From: Granulosicoccus sp045110515
GTDB lineage: Bacteria > Pseudomonadota > Gammaproteobacteria > Granulosicoccales > Granulosicoccaceae
NCBI GenBank assembly: GCA_045110515.1
Contig: JBGCGD010000014.1
Location: forward strand, 1-64,000
DNA length: 64,000 nucleotides
Direction of reading: 5' to 3'
Below are positions 54,207 through 62,886 of this stretch, one piece after another. Positions within the stretch are counted from its first letter, which is position 1. The number at the start of each line of letters is the position of its first letter. The notes beneath the pieces are model-generated. The model saw only the letters and a list, made by a program, of their open reading frames with translations, was not told where the DNA came from and made no database searches. Position numbers and translations under genes: made by a program.

Positions 54207-55058
54207 TTAATCGGTATCGGTATCGGTAAGCGTAACCTGAAGCAGGTGCAAGCGACGTGAATCAGCGGAGAGCACTCGGAACTGGCAATTATCAATTTCT
54301 GCTATTTCCCCTGCCTTGGGCATGTGTCCAATATGCTGAAGCAATAACCCGCCAATGGTGTCGAATTCTTCATCACCAAATTGCGTACCTAGCGTTTCGT
54401 TGAATTCGTCAATCGGCGTTAAGGCTCTCACGGAATAGCGACCATCTCCATGGTCTTTGATATCCACATCCTCTTCGGTATCGTGCTCGTCATCGATCTC
54501 ACCAACAATCTCCTCAAGGACGTCTTCGATAGTGACAAGTCCCCCTACACCGCCATACTCATCGAGCACGATGGCCATATGATTTCTAGCGGCTCGGAAT
54601 TCCTTTAAGAGCACATTTAATCGCTTGGTTTCTGGGGTGAATGTGGCTTTTCGCAAGATATCGTCGAGTCGAAACGCTTTTTGCGAGCCGGTATCTGAAT
54701 ATCGCAGCAGGTCCTTCGCTAACAGAACACCCACCACGTTGTCCTTGTCTTCATTAATAACAGGAAAGCGGGAGTGACCGGACTCGATGACCACTTTTAG
54801 AATTTCTTCAAGCGGCGTGTCGTTTTCTACAACGACCATTTGTCCTCGGGGAATCATGATATCCCGCACCCGCATCTCAACGACCTGAAAAACCCCCTCA
54901 ACCATCTGGAGCGTTTCAGCATCGAAAATTTCGCGCGCCTGGGCATCTCTCAGAAGCTCAAGAAGCTCTTCCCGATCTCTTGGTTCACCACCAATAGCGT
55001 GAACCAAGCGGTCCATCAGCGAGCGGCTGGTACCACCATCTTGCGTCTCTTCAGTCAT
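54207..55058 (-). CDS. corC: CorC/HlyC family protein with paired CBS domains
   Basis: A 283-residue cytosolic protein (no membrane helices), unlike the larger DUF21-containing YfjD type. Two CBS motifs span about 65-195 (RDIMIPRGQMVVVENDTPLE; RNHMAIVLDEYGGVGGLVTI), followed by the CorC_HlyC transporter-associated domain (about 205-280). E. coli CorC (YbeX) is tied to magnesium and cobalt efflux and ribosome integrity. Its ATG overlaps the ybeY stop, fitting ybeX's usual place between ybeY and lnt. Confidence 0.95.
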   Translation of the reverse strand: MTEETQDGGTSRSLMDRLVHAIGGEPRDREELLELLRDAQAREIFDAETLQMVEGVFQVVEMRVRDIMIPRGQMVVVENDTPLEEILKVVIESGHSRFPVINEDKDNVVGVLLAKDLLRYSDTGSQKAFRLDDILRKATFTPETKRLNVLLKEFRAARNHMAIVLDEYGGVGGLVTIEDVLEEIVGEIDDEHDTEEDVDIKDHGDGRYSVRALTPIDEFNETLGTQFGDEEFDTIGGLLLQHIGHMPKAGEIAEIDNCQFRVLSADSRRLHLLQVTLTDTDTD

Positions 55059-55633
55059 TGCTTTTCGATGATGTCATACGGATCAGGGATGCCTAAGTCG
55101 GATAGTATCTGAATTTCTAATGACTCCATAGTTTCTGCGTCCTTGGAGTTCTCGTGATCATAGCCGCACAGGTGTAGAGTGCCATGAACAAACAAATGCA
55201 GCCAGTGATGATCGCAGGGCTTTCCTTGTTTAACGGCCTCTTCATGCACGACATCTGAACACAACACCAAGTCGCCCAGCGCCAACATATTGCCAGTATC
55301 GGCACAATCTGAAAGCTGAAAAGCGGGCAAACCAGATTCGAAACTTAGGACATTTGTTGGAGCGTCCTTGGCACGGTACTGAAGATTTAATGCCTGCATG
55401 TTAGCAGGAGCTACAAACTGAACTGATAATTCAATATCTGCAACAGAGTCGAGCGCTATTAACGACTGAGCGGCCAATACCGCTTCGCAACAATGCCTAA
55501 TTGACTCCTCAGTTAGCGAACAACCGCTTGAGTCAAAATTTTCAGCATCGAACAAGACGCAAACTGACGCGCTGTGTACATTTGGAGATAACAAGCTATC
55601 ACAGCTCGAATCAGAACTTGCGGGGTTACTCAC
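55055..55633 (-). CDS. ybeY: Endoribonuclease YbeY (rRNA maturation factor)
   Basis: Zinc-dependent RNase needed for 16S rRNA 3' end processing and ribosome quality control. The zinc motif is HLFVHGTLHLCGYDHE, with three His. From the GTG at 55633, whose bases overlap the phoH stop, the product has 192 residues; the frame is open further into phoH (55711) but that part has no family similarity. The ~30 residues before VCVLFDAENF form a Ser-rich extension not seen in short family members. Confidence 0.94.
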   Translation of the reverse strand: MSNPASSDSSCDSLLSPNVHSASVCVLFDAENFDSSGCSLTEESIRHCCEAVLAAQSLIALDSVADIELSVQFVAPANMQALNLQYRAKDAPTNVLSFESGLPAFQLSDCADTGNMLALGDLVLCSDVVHEEAVKQGKPCDHHWLHLFVHGTLHLCGYDHENSKDAETMESLEIQILSDLGIPDPYDIIEKQ

Positions 55634-56588
55634 TGTCCTCCACCGCTTCGTAGGCCGCAACAATACGTTGCACCAACGGATGCCGAACAACGTCAGAGGC
55701 TGTAAATTCACAGAAGCCTAAACCGTCTACTCCGTGAAGGACATTTTGAACATGCTTCAAACCGGACAACTGGTGTTTCGGTAAATCGACTTGCGATATG
55801 TCACCGGTGACGATTGCTTTAGAGCCAAAACCGATGCGCGTGAGGAACATTTTCATTTGTTCCACAGTTGTATTTTGCGCTTCATCCATAATGATGCAGG
55901 AGTGGTTTAAGGTTCTGCCCCGCATATAGGCCAGAGGCGCAATCTCTATGACATTACGCTCGACTAGCTTGCCAACTCGCTCGATTCCCAGAAACTCATA
56001 AAGTGCATCGTAGATAGGTCTTAGGTAAGGATCGACCTTCTGCATCATGTCTCCAGGCAGAAAGCCCAAGCGCTCACCAGCTTCCACAGCTGGGCGTACA
56101 AGAACCAACCGCTGCACTTGATCTGTTTCTAACGCCTCTACTGCACAGGCAACAGCCAAAAAGGTTTTTCCTGTGCCGGCAGGCCCGATACCAAAGGTTA
56201 AATCACGCTCTTTTACACTACGCACGTAGTCCACTTGTCGCGGACCACGACACTGAATCGTGGACTTACGCGTCTTGATGATTACGTTGTTTCGAGGCTG
56301 AGCTGGCGCCTTCTCTTTCATAGCTGCCAATCCCGACTCTTGAAGCGATAAATGCACCTCTTCAGGTGCTAATGTTTCGTTCTCAGTCATTTCATATAAA
56401 TGCTCAATCAACGCCTTTGCGCTATTGGAAGATTCCGCCTCACCTTCGATCGAAAATAAATCTCCGCGGTTACTCACCTGAACGTCCAAGCGATGTTCAA
56501 TTTGCTTCAAGTGCTCGTCGAACTGACCACATAGTCGCGCTAACCGTTCATTGTCAGCCGGTACTACTTGAAACTCTAGTCTTGACAT
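55626..56588 (-). CDS. ybeZ: PhoH-like ATPase (YbeZ)
   Basis: A 320-residue P-loop ATPase of the PhoH family, probably assisting YbeY in rRNA processing. Walker A is FGIGPAGTGKTFLAVACAVE near residue 132; Walker B is in SCIIMDEAQN; a helicase-like QMKMFLTRIGFGSKAIVTGD segment follows. The N-terminal ~100 residues form a KH-like domain (LFSIEGEAESSNSAKALIEH). Overlaps both miaB upstream (13 bases) and ybeY downstream. Confidence 0.95.
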   Translation of the reverse strand: MSRLEFQVVPADNERLARLCGQFDEHLKQIEHRLDVQVSNRGDLFSIEGEAESSNSAKALIEHLYEMTENETLAPEEVHLSLQESGLAAMKEKAPAQPRNNVIIKTRKSTIQCRGPRQVDYVRSVKERDLTFGIGPAGTGKTFLAVACAVEALETDQVQRLVLVRPAVEAGERLGFLPGDMMQKVDPYLRPIYDALYEFLGIERVGKLVERNVIEIAPLAYMRGRTLNHSCIIMDEAQNTTVEQMKMFLTRIGFGSKAIVTGDISQVDLPKHQLSGLKHVQNVLHGVDGLGFCEFTASDVVRHPLVQRIVAAYEAVEDSE

Positions 56589-57931
56589 ACAGCATTCATA
56601 GTGGATTCGCCAATGAGCTCTCCTCGTAAGGAATTCGGCAAAGCTTCGGTTATACGCACATCAGCAAACTGTCCAATGAGCGATTGTGGGCCGGCAAAAT
56701 TAACCACACGATTGTTCTCTGTTCTGCCGCTGATTTCTGTGGGGTCTTTGCGTGCTGGCCGATCAACCAGAACCTGTTGAACTGTGCCCACCATTGACTG
56801 GCTAATGGCTGCAGCCTGTTTTGTAATTTGAGCCTGCAATCTGGCCAAACGCTCTTTCTTGACTTGCATTGGCGTGTCATCTTCCAGCGATGCTGCAGGC
56901 GTTCCGGGCCTTGCGCTGTAGATAAAACTAAACGAGTGATCGAACTCTAAGGTTTCGATCAATCTCATGGTGTCTTCAAAATCTTTATCGGTTTCACCGG
57001 GGAAACCCACGATAAAATCTGAAGAAAGCGTCAAACCAGGACGAGCTTGCATAAGCTTACGAATTTTCGATTTGTATTCAATCGCGGTGTGACCGCGCTT
57101 CATAGCCGCCAGTATACGATCTGAACCGGATTGTACCGGTAAGTGCAGAAAACTGACCAGCTCCGGCACGGTTGCATAGGCTTCGATAAGAGAATCGCTA
57201 AACTCGACTGGATGCGAAGTGGTAAAGCGGATCCTCTCCACGCCATCGATGGCAGCAACGTAGCGAATTAGCAACGCCAAATCTGCAGTACCGCCTTCAT
57301 GCATAGGACCTCTGTAGGAGTTCACATTTTGGCCCAGCAAATGAACTTCCCTGACGCCCTGCTCTGCCAACGCCATAACTTCATCAAGCACGTCGTCCAG
57401 GGGGCGACTGATTTCTTCGCCACGGGTGTAGGGCACCACACAAAAGCTGCAATACTTGCTGCATCCTTCAATAATAGAGACATAGGCAGATGGACCGTCT
57501 GCGGTTGGCTCCGGCAGGCGATCGAATTTTTCAATTTCGGGAAAGCTGATATCGACAACTGACCCACCGTCTTCCTGACTTTGCCTTAGCAAGTTAGGTA
57601 GTCGATGTAATGTCTGAGGACCGAACACAACATCGACAAACGGGGCCCGCTCGTTTATTGCCTCGCCCTCTTGACTGGCCACACAACCACCCACACCAAT
57701 CACAACGCCTTTCTTGGCTTCCTTGAGCGGGCGCCAACGCCCTAACTCAGAGAAAACTTTCTCTTGAGCCTTCTCGCGGATGGAACACGTATTCAAGAGC
57801 AGGATGTCAGCTTCGGACGGATCATTGGTGGCCTCTATTGGCCCTTCCTCGGCGAGTACATCAAGCATTTTCGCGGAGTCGTATTCGTTCATCTGACAAC
57901 CATGTGTCTTGATGAATACCTTTCGTGTCAT
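56576..57931 (-). CDS. miaB: tRNA-2-methylthio-N6-dimethylallyladenosine synthase
   Basis: Radical SAM methylthiotransferase modifying A37 of tRNAs reading UNN codons. The 451-residue product has the N-terminal UPF0004 domain with the auxiliary cysteines (TKTHGCQMNEYDS-like start, read as TFGCQMN-type, LLNTCSIREKA and GVGGCVASQEG), the radical SAM cluster CSKYCSFC and a C-terminal TRAM domain (about 385-445). First gene of the miaB-ybeZ-ybeY-corC-lnt operon, standard in gammaproteobacteria. Its promoter lies in the 508-bp gap shared with cysD. Confidence 0.97.
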   Translation of the reverse strand: MTRKVFIKTHGCQMNEYDSAKMLDVLAEEGPIEATNDPSEADILLLNTCSIREKAQEKVFSELGRWRPLKEAKKGVVIGVGGCVASQEGEAINERAPFVDVVFGPQTLHRLPNLLRQSQEDGGSVVDISFPEIEKFDRLPEPTADGPSAYVSIIEGCSKYCSFCVVPYTRGEEISRPLDDVLDEVMALAEQGVREVHLLGQNVNSYRGPMHEGGTADLALLIRYVAAIDGVERIRFTTSHPVEFSDSLIEAYATVPELVSFLHLPVQSGSDRILAAMKRGHTAIEYKSKIRKLMQARPGLTLSSDFIVGFPGETDKDFEDTMRLIETLEFDHSFSFIYSARPGTPAASLEDDTPMQVKKERLARLQAQITKQAAAISQSMVGTVQQVLVDRPARKDPTEISGRTENNRVVNFAGPQSLIGQFADVRITEALPNSLRGELIGESTMNAVCQD

Positions 57932-58439
57932 GAATTTACTGAGTGTTGGCGCATAGACAACGAAGTATACGCGCGTCAGGGCGTGCTTGGACGCACTCGT
58001 CTACCTGATTAGTTAGGAAAAACGCCAATTTTGTCTCGATTGACTGATCGAAGGTACCGAAACGCTCGTTTTATGCGGCCTTGAAAACTCGCCACAGAAA
58101 TCTGACTGATTAAAACGCAGCGATGCTTCGGGCAGTGATTAAGCATGTGCGAATTTCAATAGGAAATGGCAATTCAATTCAGACAGAGGGCATTGGCAGC
58201 TTAGCACCACCTCGACTATTAAAGAATAAATAGTTAACTATTTTTTGTGTCACTTCAATCGCTCTCTAACTATTTCGCTTAAAAGTTTTAATACGTCGAC
58301 CTTTTTGAACAAAAAATCTCCTATATCGGTCATAACAGCCCCAAACATCTTGCCAATATATAAAAGTTTTATTATTTTACATGCTCGGCATGGTATGTGC
58401 CTCCAACAGCCTAACGAAAATCTAATTCTTTAATATTCA
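57932..58439. other. 508-bp AT-rich divergent intergenic region
   Basis: Between miaB and the cysD fusion gene, the longest gap in the window. It gets AT-richer from about 58200. It contains a 16-bp palindrome at 58228-58243 and TAATAT at 58431-58436 right before the GTG. A 62-codon plus-strand frame (58245-58433) has no family features and no ribosome binding site. It must hold both divergent promoters. Confidence 0.7.
58228..58243. promoter_or_regulatory. 16-bp perfect palindrome upstream of the cysD fusion
   Basis: AAATAGTTAACTATTT reads the same on both strands. It lies about 200 bp before the fusion gene. A T run follows on the plus strand, but no gene precedes it there, so an operator is more likely than a terminator. 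Confidence 0.4.
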
Positions 58440-60203
58440 GTGGCCTCTCAATCCAGAGACAGACAATCCGTAGGTGAGCTCAATGCGCTGAGAAAGCGTG
58501 CCGTTGAACTCCGACTGGCTGGAAAGACCCTGGCGGAAACTCACTCAGAAGTGGGACTTTCCGCACCTACGATTATCGCGGCCATGAAATCATACCGTGA
58601 GGGTGGATGGGACGCCGTCGACGTGGGTCCGCGGGGTAGGCCCACAACCCGATCAAAGGACGCCATTTACGCGCAATTCAAAGAACAGATACTGCTACAG
58701 GCTACTGTCACAGACGCCAGCAGCAAACAACCCGTTCAACTCTGGGATACCGATCGAGTCCAGCAATGGGCATTCGACTCTCAGGCCATCAAAGTTAGCC
58801 GCTCCACTGCCTCGAATTGGTTGAAAAAATGGTCCATCCAACCACCGAGTCGTTACACAAAATTTCGGGCACATTCCGAAGCAGCCCCACTATCGTCCCA
58901 GGTATTGAAAGAGCACAACCGTTTCGCGCGTCGCGCAAGGCGCTCAGGTAAAACCGTTTACTGGATAGACACGCAGCGGATCGATGAAACCCGTTACCAA
59001 CTATTTGCTCACGATCTTCGAGGTCATGCGTTGTGGATAGTCATCGACGGCAAACCGCAAGCAAAACACTTCCTGTTATTCCTAATTTCCTTACACCAAA
59101 GGACAGCGACTGCTTCAGCAGTAGTCCTTAAAGATAACGAACTGCTGAATGATACTGAGATATCGTCATGGCTATCTGAAAGCCAAACCGAGACTCTCGT
59201 AATACAAGAACCCGCAGCCCTTAAGCACACAACACTAACTTCAGTATCTCCAATGACTAAGACACCCGAAGCTGAAACGCCCACCCGGCCAAGCAGCGAT
59301 ACGCAATCACTCACACACCTACAACGACTGGAAGCGGAAAGCATCCACATCATGCGCGAGGTTGTTGCAGAAGCAGACAACCCCGTCATGCTTTACTCAG
59401 TCGGAAAAGACAGCGCTGTCATGCTGCACTTGGCTAGGAAGGCTTTCTATCCGGCCCCTCCCCCGTTTCCTTTACTACACGTAGATACGGGCTGGAAGTT
59501 CAAAGCCATGTACGAGTTCAGGGACACCATCACCAAAGAGTACGGTGTTGAACTGCTCACGCACATTAACCCTGAAGGTCTCAGACAGAAAGTAAATCCG
59601 TTTACTCATGGATCGGCAATTCATACCGACATCATGAAAACACAAGGCTTAAAGCAGGCCTTGGATGAGCATCAATTTGACATCGCCTTCGGTGGAGCAA
59701 GACGAGACGAGGAAAAATCACGCGCTAAGGAACGCGTATTCTCTTTTCGAAGTGCGCAACACCGTTGGGACGCCAAGAACCAACGTCCCGAGCTTTGGCA
59801 GCTATACAACGCACGCAAATTACGCGAAGAATCCATTCGTGTGTTTCCCATTTCCAACTGGACTGAATTGGACATCTGGCAGTACATCCATAGAGAGAAC
59901 ATACCAATAGTTCCTCTTTACTACGCCGCGGAACGCCCTGTAGTGGAACGCGACGGCTCCATCATCATGGTTGACGACGAGCGCCTGCCATTAAAGGATG
60001 GTGAGGTGCCTCAGATGCGTAGCGTAAGGTTTAGAACGCTTGGCTGCTATCCACTAACAGGTGCTGTTGAATCAACCGCGAACACTTTAGAAGACATTAT
60101 CCAAGAGATGCTTCTAACACGTACTTCCGAGCGTCAAGGACGCATCATCGATCACGATTCTGCGGCCTCTATGGAGAAGAAGAAGGAAGAGGGCTACTTC
60201 TAA
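58440..60203 (+). CDS. cysD: CysD (sulfate adenylyltransferase subunit 2) fused to an N-terminal IS630-like transposase-derived region
   Basis: A 587-residue protein from a GTG at 58440. Residues ~287-587 are a complete CysD: LTHLQRLEAESIHIMREV, the PP-loop SVGKDSAVMLH (320-330), LLHVDTGWKFKAMYEFRD, GGARRDEEKSRAKER and the C-terminal SMEKKKEEGYF. Ordinary CysD has about 300 residues. Residues 1-260 look like an IS630 transposase: helix-turn-helix 1 (16-70, AVELRLAGKTLAETHSEVGL), helix-turn-helix 2 (99-140) and a DDE-like start (VYWIDTQRI, Asp177; VVLKDNELLND, Asp232), stopping before the third catalytic acidic residue, so transposition is unlikely. The frame is uninterrupted. An internal ATG at 59253 could yield CysD alone, but no ribosome binding site precedes it; the GTG lacks one too. 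Followed at once by cysNC. Confidence 0.88.
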   Translation: MASQSRDRQSVGELNALRKRAVELRLAGKTLAETHSEVGLSAPTIIAAMKSYREGGWDAVDVGPRGRPTTRSKDAIYAQFKEQILLQATVTDASSKQPVQLWDTDRVQQWAFDSQAIKVSRSTASNWLKKWSIQPPSRYTKFRAHSEAAPLSSQVLKEHNRFARRARRSGKTVYWIDTQRIDETRYQLFAHDLRGHALWIVIDGKPQAKHFLLFLISLHQRTATASAVVLKDNELLNDTEISSWLSESQTETLVIQEPAALKHTTLTSVSPMTKTPEAETPTRPSSDTQSLTHLQRLEAESIHIMREVVAEADNPVMLYSVGKDSAVMLHLARKAFYPAPPPFPLLHVDTGWKFKAMYEFRDTITKEYGVELLTHINPEGLRQKVNPFTHGSAIHTDIMKTQGLKQALDEHQFDIAFGGARRDEEKSRAKERVFSFRSAQHRWDAKNQRPELWQLYNARKLREESIRVFPISNWTELDIWQYIHRENIPIVPLYYAAERPVVERDGSIIMVDDERLPLKDGEVPQMRSVRFRTLGCYPLTGAVESTANTLEDIIQEMLLTRTSERQGRIIDHDSAASMEKKKEEGYF

Positions 60204-62119
60204 TGCAAACAGAAACTAATGAATTAATTGCTAACGATATCAGCGCATACCTCCATCAGCACGAACATAAGAGCCTTCTGCGCTTCATTACTTGTGGCAG
60301 TGTTGACGATGGAAAAAGCACGCTTATAGGGCGTCTATTGTATGAATCTAAAACTCTTTTTGAAGACCAGCTGGATACCGTCTCCCAGGAATCAAAAAAA
60401 TGGGGAACACAAGGCAAGAACATTGACTTTGCCCTCCTCGTCGATGGTCTTGCAGCCGAAAGAGAACAAGGCATTACAATTGATGTTGCTTACCGATTCT
60501 TTTCAACCGATAGCCGTAAATTTATCGTTGCAGATACACCCGGGCACGAACAGTACACACGCAATATGGTCACGGGTGCATCTACGGCAGACGTTGCAGT
60601 CATCCTTTGCGATGCCCGCCATGGGTTACTGACTCAGACCCGCCGACACAGCTATCTAGCCTCATTATTAGGGATTAACAACGTTGTCCTTGCGGTCAAC
60701 AAAATGGACCTAATGAACTACGATGAATCAGTGTTCGAAGACATTTGCGAAGCCTACGCACCGTTTGCAAAATCTCTGGGCATTGAGAATGTAACAGCCA
60801 TTCCAATGTCAGCGTTAGCAGGCGATAACATCACTTCACCCAGTAGCAACATGCCATGGTTTCATGGCACTACCCTGCTTTCATGGTTGGAAACGGTTGA
60901 TGTAGGTAGCGACAAGATTCAAAAGGCACCATTTAGAATGCCGGTGCAGTGGGTTAACAGACCCTCTCTAGATTTCCGCGGTTATGCCGGCACCATTGCC
61001 GGTGGCAAAATTAGCACCGGTGATGCAATTCGTGTTCAACCATCGGGCCGCATGAGTACTATCGCTCGTATCGTATCCATGGACGGCGATCTGGATTCGG
61101 CAGTTGCAGGTCAATCGATTACCCTTACCTTAACGGATGAAATTGATTCCTCGCGAGGCGATGTCATTTCGGCCGGTGATGAACCTGCAAGTATTGCAGA
61201 TCAATTTGAATCTACCATTGTCTGGATGCACGACGATGCCCTTCTGGCTGGTCGACCTTACTTATTGAAAATTGGTACTAAGACAGTTAACGCGACTGTT
61301 ACCAATATCAAATATCAGGTTAACGTCAACACCTTAGAAGAAAGCGCCGCGACCCAATTGGAACTCAACGCCATTGGTGTCTGCAACATAAGCACCGATC
61401 AGCCTATCGCGTTTGATTCGTATAAAGACAACCGTGATACTGGTGGCTTTATCCTTATCGACCGCATAAGCAACGCAACTGTTGGTGCGGGCATGCTGCA
61501 CTTCTCATTAAGGCGTGCAGACAATATCCACCTTCAAGCGACAGATGTCGATAAGACTGTACGCTCACGGCTAAAAAATCAGAAACCCGCTGTTGTCTGG
61601 TTCACTGGATTGTCCGGTGCAGGGAAATCAACCGTGGCAAACCTGGTTGAGAAATCATTAACCGCAAAGGGACACCACACGTATCTTCTTGACGGTGACA
61701 ATGTTCGCCACGGACTCAACCGCGACTTAGGGTTCACCGATGCCGATAGAGTTGAAAACATTCGCCGAATAGGTGAAGTCGCGCAGCTTATGGTCGATTC
61801 AGGACTGATTGTGCTAACGGCGTTTATCTCGCCTTTCAGATCTGAACGTGCGCTTGCCCGCTCACTGGTTGAGGAAGGCGAATTTGTTGAGGTTCATGTA
61901 GATGCGCCGCTTAGCGTGGCAGAAGATCGCGATCCCAAAGGTCTCTATAAGAAAGCCCGTCGGGGCGAGCTTTCTAACTTTACGGGTATAGATTCACCGT
62001 ATGAGCCACCACAAACCCCTGAGGTATTGATTGACACTTCAACCATGAGCGCAGAGCAAGCAGCAGAACGCGTTGTGGCTGAGCTCAGAAAACGCGGTGT
62101 TTTACACGCCCCTGAGTAG
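60203..62119 (+). CDS. cysNC: Bifunctional sulfate adenylyltransferase subunit 1 / adenylylsulfate kinase (CysNC)
   Basis: A 638-residue fusion. Residues 1-440 are CysN, a GTPase of the EF-Tu type that drives ATP sulfurylase: P-loop GSVDDGKSTLIGRLLYES, the EREQGITIDVAYR switch, DTPGHEQYTRNM and NKMDLMNYDE. Residues ~445-638 are CysC, APS kinase, with GLSGAGKSTVANLVEKSL, DGDNVRHGLNRDLGFT and the PAPS motif FISPFRSERALARSL. With CysD it converts sulfate to PAPS. Its ATG overlaps the last base of the cysD stop, so the two are tightly coupled. No cysH, cysI or cysJ is adjacent. Confidence 0.96.
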   Translation: MQTETNELIANDISAYLHQHEHKSLLRFITCGSVDDGKSTLIGRLLYESKTLFEDQLDTVSQESKKWGTQGKNIDFALLVDGLAAEREQGITIDVAYRFFSTDSRKFIVADTPGHEQYTRNMVTGASTADVAVILCDARHGLLTQTRRHSYLASLLGINNVVLAVNKMDLMNYDESVFEDICEAYAPFAKSLGIENVTAIPMSALAGDNITSPSSNMPWFHGTTLLSWLETVDVGSDKIQKAPFRMPVQWVNRPSLDFRGYAGTIAGGKISTGDAIRVQPSGRMSTIARIVSMDGDLDSAVAGQSITLTLTDEIDSSRGDVISAGDEPASIADQFESTIVWMHDDALLAGRPYLLKIGTKTVNATVTNIKYQVNVNTLEESAATQLELNAIGVCNISTDQPIAFDSYKDNRDTGGFILIDRISNATVGAGMLHFSLRRADNIHLQATDVDKTVRSRLKNQKPAVVWFTGLSGAGKSTVANLVEKSLTAKGHHTYLLDGDNVRHGLNRDLGFTDADRVENIRRIGEVAQLMVDSGLIVLTAFISPFRSERALARSLVEEGEFVEVHVDAPLSVAEDRDPKGLYKKARRGELSNFTGIDSPYEPPQTPEVLIDTSTMSAEQAAERVVAELRKRGVLHAPE

Positions 62120-62137
62120 TCTGCTAGACAACACCCG

Positions 62138-62223
62138 ACGGCGAATGATCCTCGGCACGGATACGGCATCGAATGATGCCGTCGCCAACTCAATAGAACA
62201 AGGCCCACCCGGTATATGGGTGG
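62138..62223. terminator. Hairpin cluster between convergent cysNC and DUF1127 gene
   Basis: Two or more hairpins lie between the stops: CGGCATC-GAAT-GATGCCG at 62164-62181, with outer arms GACGGC/GCCGTC, and CCACCC/GGGTGG at 62205-62223. They have no T tracts but could act as bidirectional terminators. Confidence 0.4.
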
Positions 62224-62237
62224 CTGTCGGTCAGTAC

Positions 62238-62663
62238 TTAAGCAGCAGTACGGTCGTTCTGAAAAACACCTTCAACAGTAGGACGGCCGTATCGGACGAC
62301 TTCTTCGATATTATTGCGATTGACGCCAAGCTCTGCCAGCTCCCGATCAGAGTAAGAATTTAGCTCTTTGACGGCTTTGCGAATTTTGCGCCTGCTTACT
62401 TTTGGTGCAGCGATTTGCGATACAACCGGTGCGGCGACCAAGCCTTCCTTCTTAAGATCAGTACCGGCAGATACAGCGTCCGCTACCGCGTCTATACGCC
62501 ATGGCCATGCTGAGACACCTTCAATGAGCATTGCACGCGAAAAACCAAAATCTTGCAGCTGTCGATCGCTCATACCCAGCAGTTGCTGGCGCAGGCGAGA
62601 CTTGCTGTTGTCCATTGAAACCTTTACGAATACTTCTTTTAAATTGTTGAAAATGTTGTTCAT
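62238..62663 (-). CDS. Protein with two DUF1127-like motifs
   Basis: A 141-residue basic protein. The C-terminal motif (about 91-121: RRKIRKAVKELNSYSDRELA then ELGVNRNNIEEVV) is a canonical DUF1127 domain; residues 22-50 (RLRQQLLGMSDRQLQDFGF then SRAMLIEGV) look like a second, diverged copy. Short DUF1127 proteins in alphaproteobacteria bind RNA and tune its turnover and carbon or phosphate responses; most family members have only one motif. It is convergent with cysNC and has its own upstream gap of 223 bp. Function here is unknown. Confidence 0.8.
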   Translation of the reverse strand: MNNIFNNLKEVFVKVSMDNSKSRLRQQLLGMSDRQLQDFGFSRAMLIEGVSAWPWRIDAVADAVSAGTDLKKEGLVAAPVVSQIAAPKVSRRKIRKAVKELNSYSDRELAELGVNRNNIEEVVRYGRPTVEGVFQNDRTAA

Positions 62664-62886
62664 TTCTTATTTACCTGTTGTCAAAACTCAACGCACCCTT
62701 GTGCGATTGAGCAACTATGTACAAGACTTTTGAATTCATCAATACTCTTGCTACAGGCTTATTATGGCGTCCACAAGCACAAATAATATAGCGATATATC
62801 GTCATTTTATTTGTGACATTTAGTATCAAATACCAAGCATATCTAGGTTATTATGTCTTTTAAGAAATGTATTGGATTTGAAATAG

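Noticed and set aside
58228..58246. The palindrome plus T run as a terminator
   Set aside because: No plus-strand gene lies upstream and the stem is all A-T rich; an operator is more likely.
58245..58433. 62-codon plus-strand frame before the cysD fusion
   Set aside because: AT-rich, no ribosome binding site, no motif; better explained as promoter DNA.
58440..59252. A complete, active insertion sequence upstream of cysD
   Set aside because: No terminal inverted repeats or target duplication were seen, the DDE domain is cut short, and the frame reads straight into cysD.
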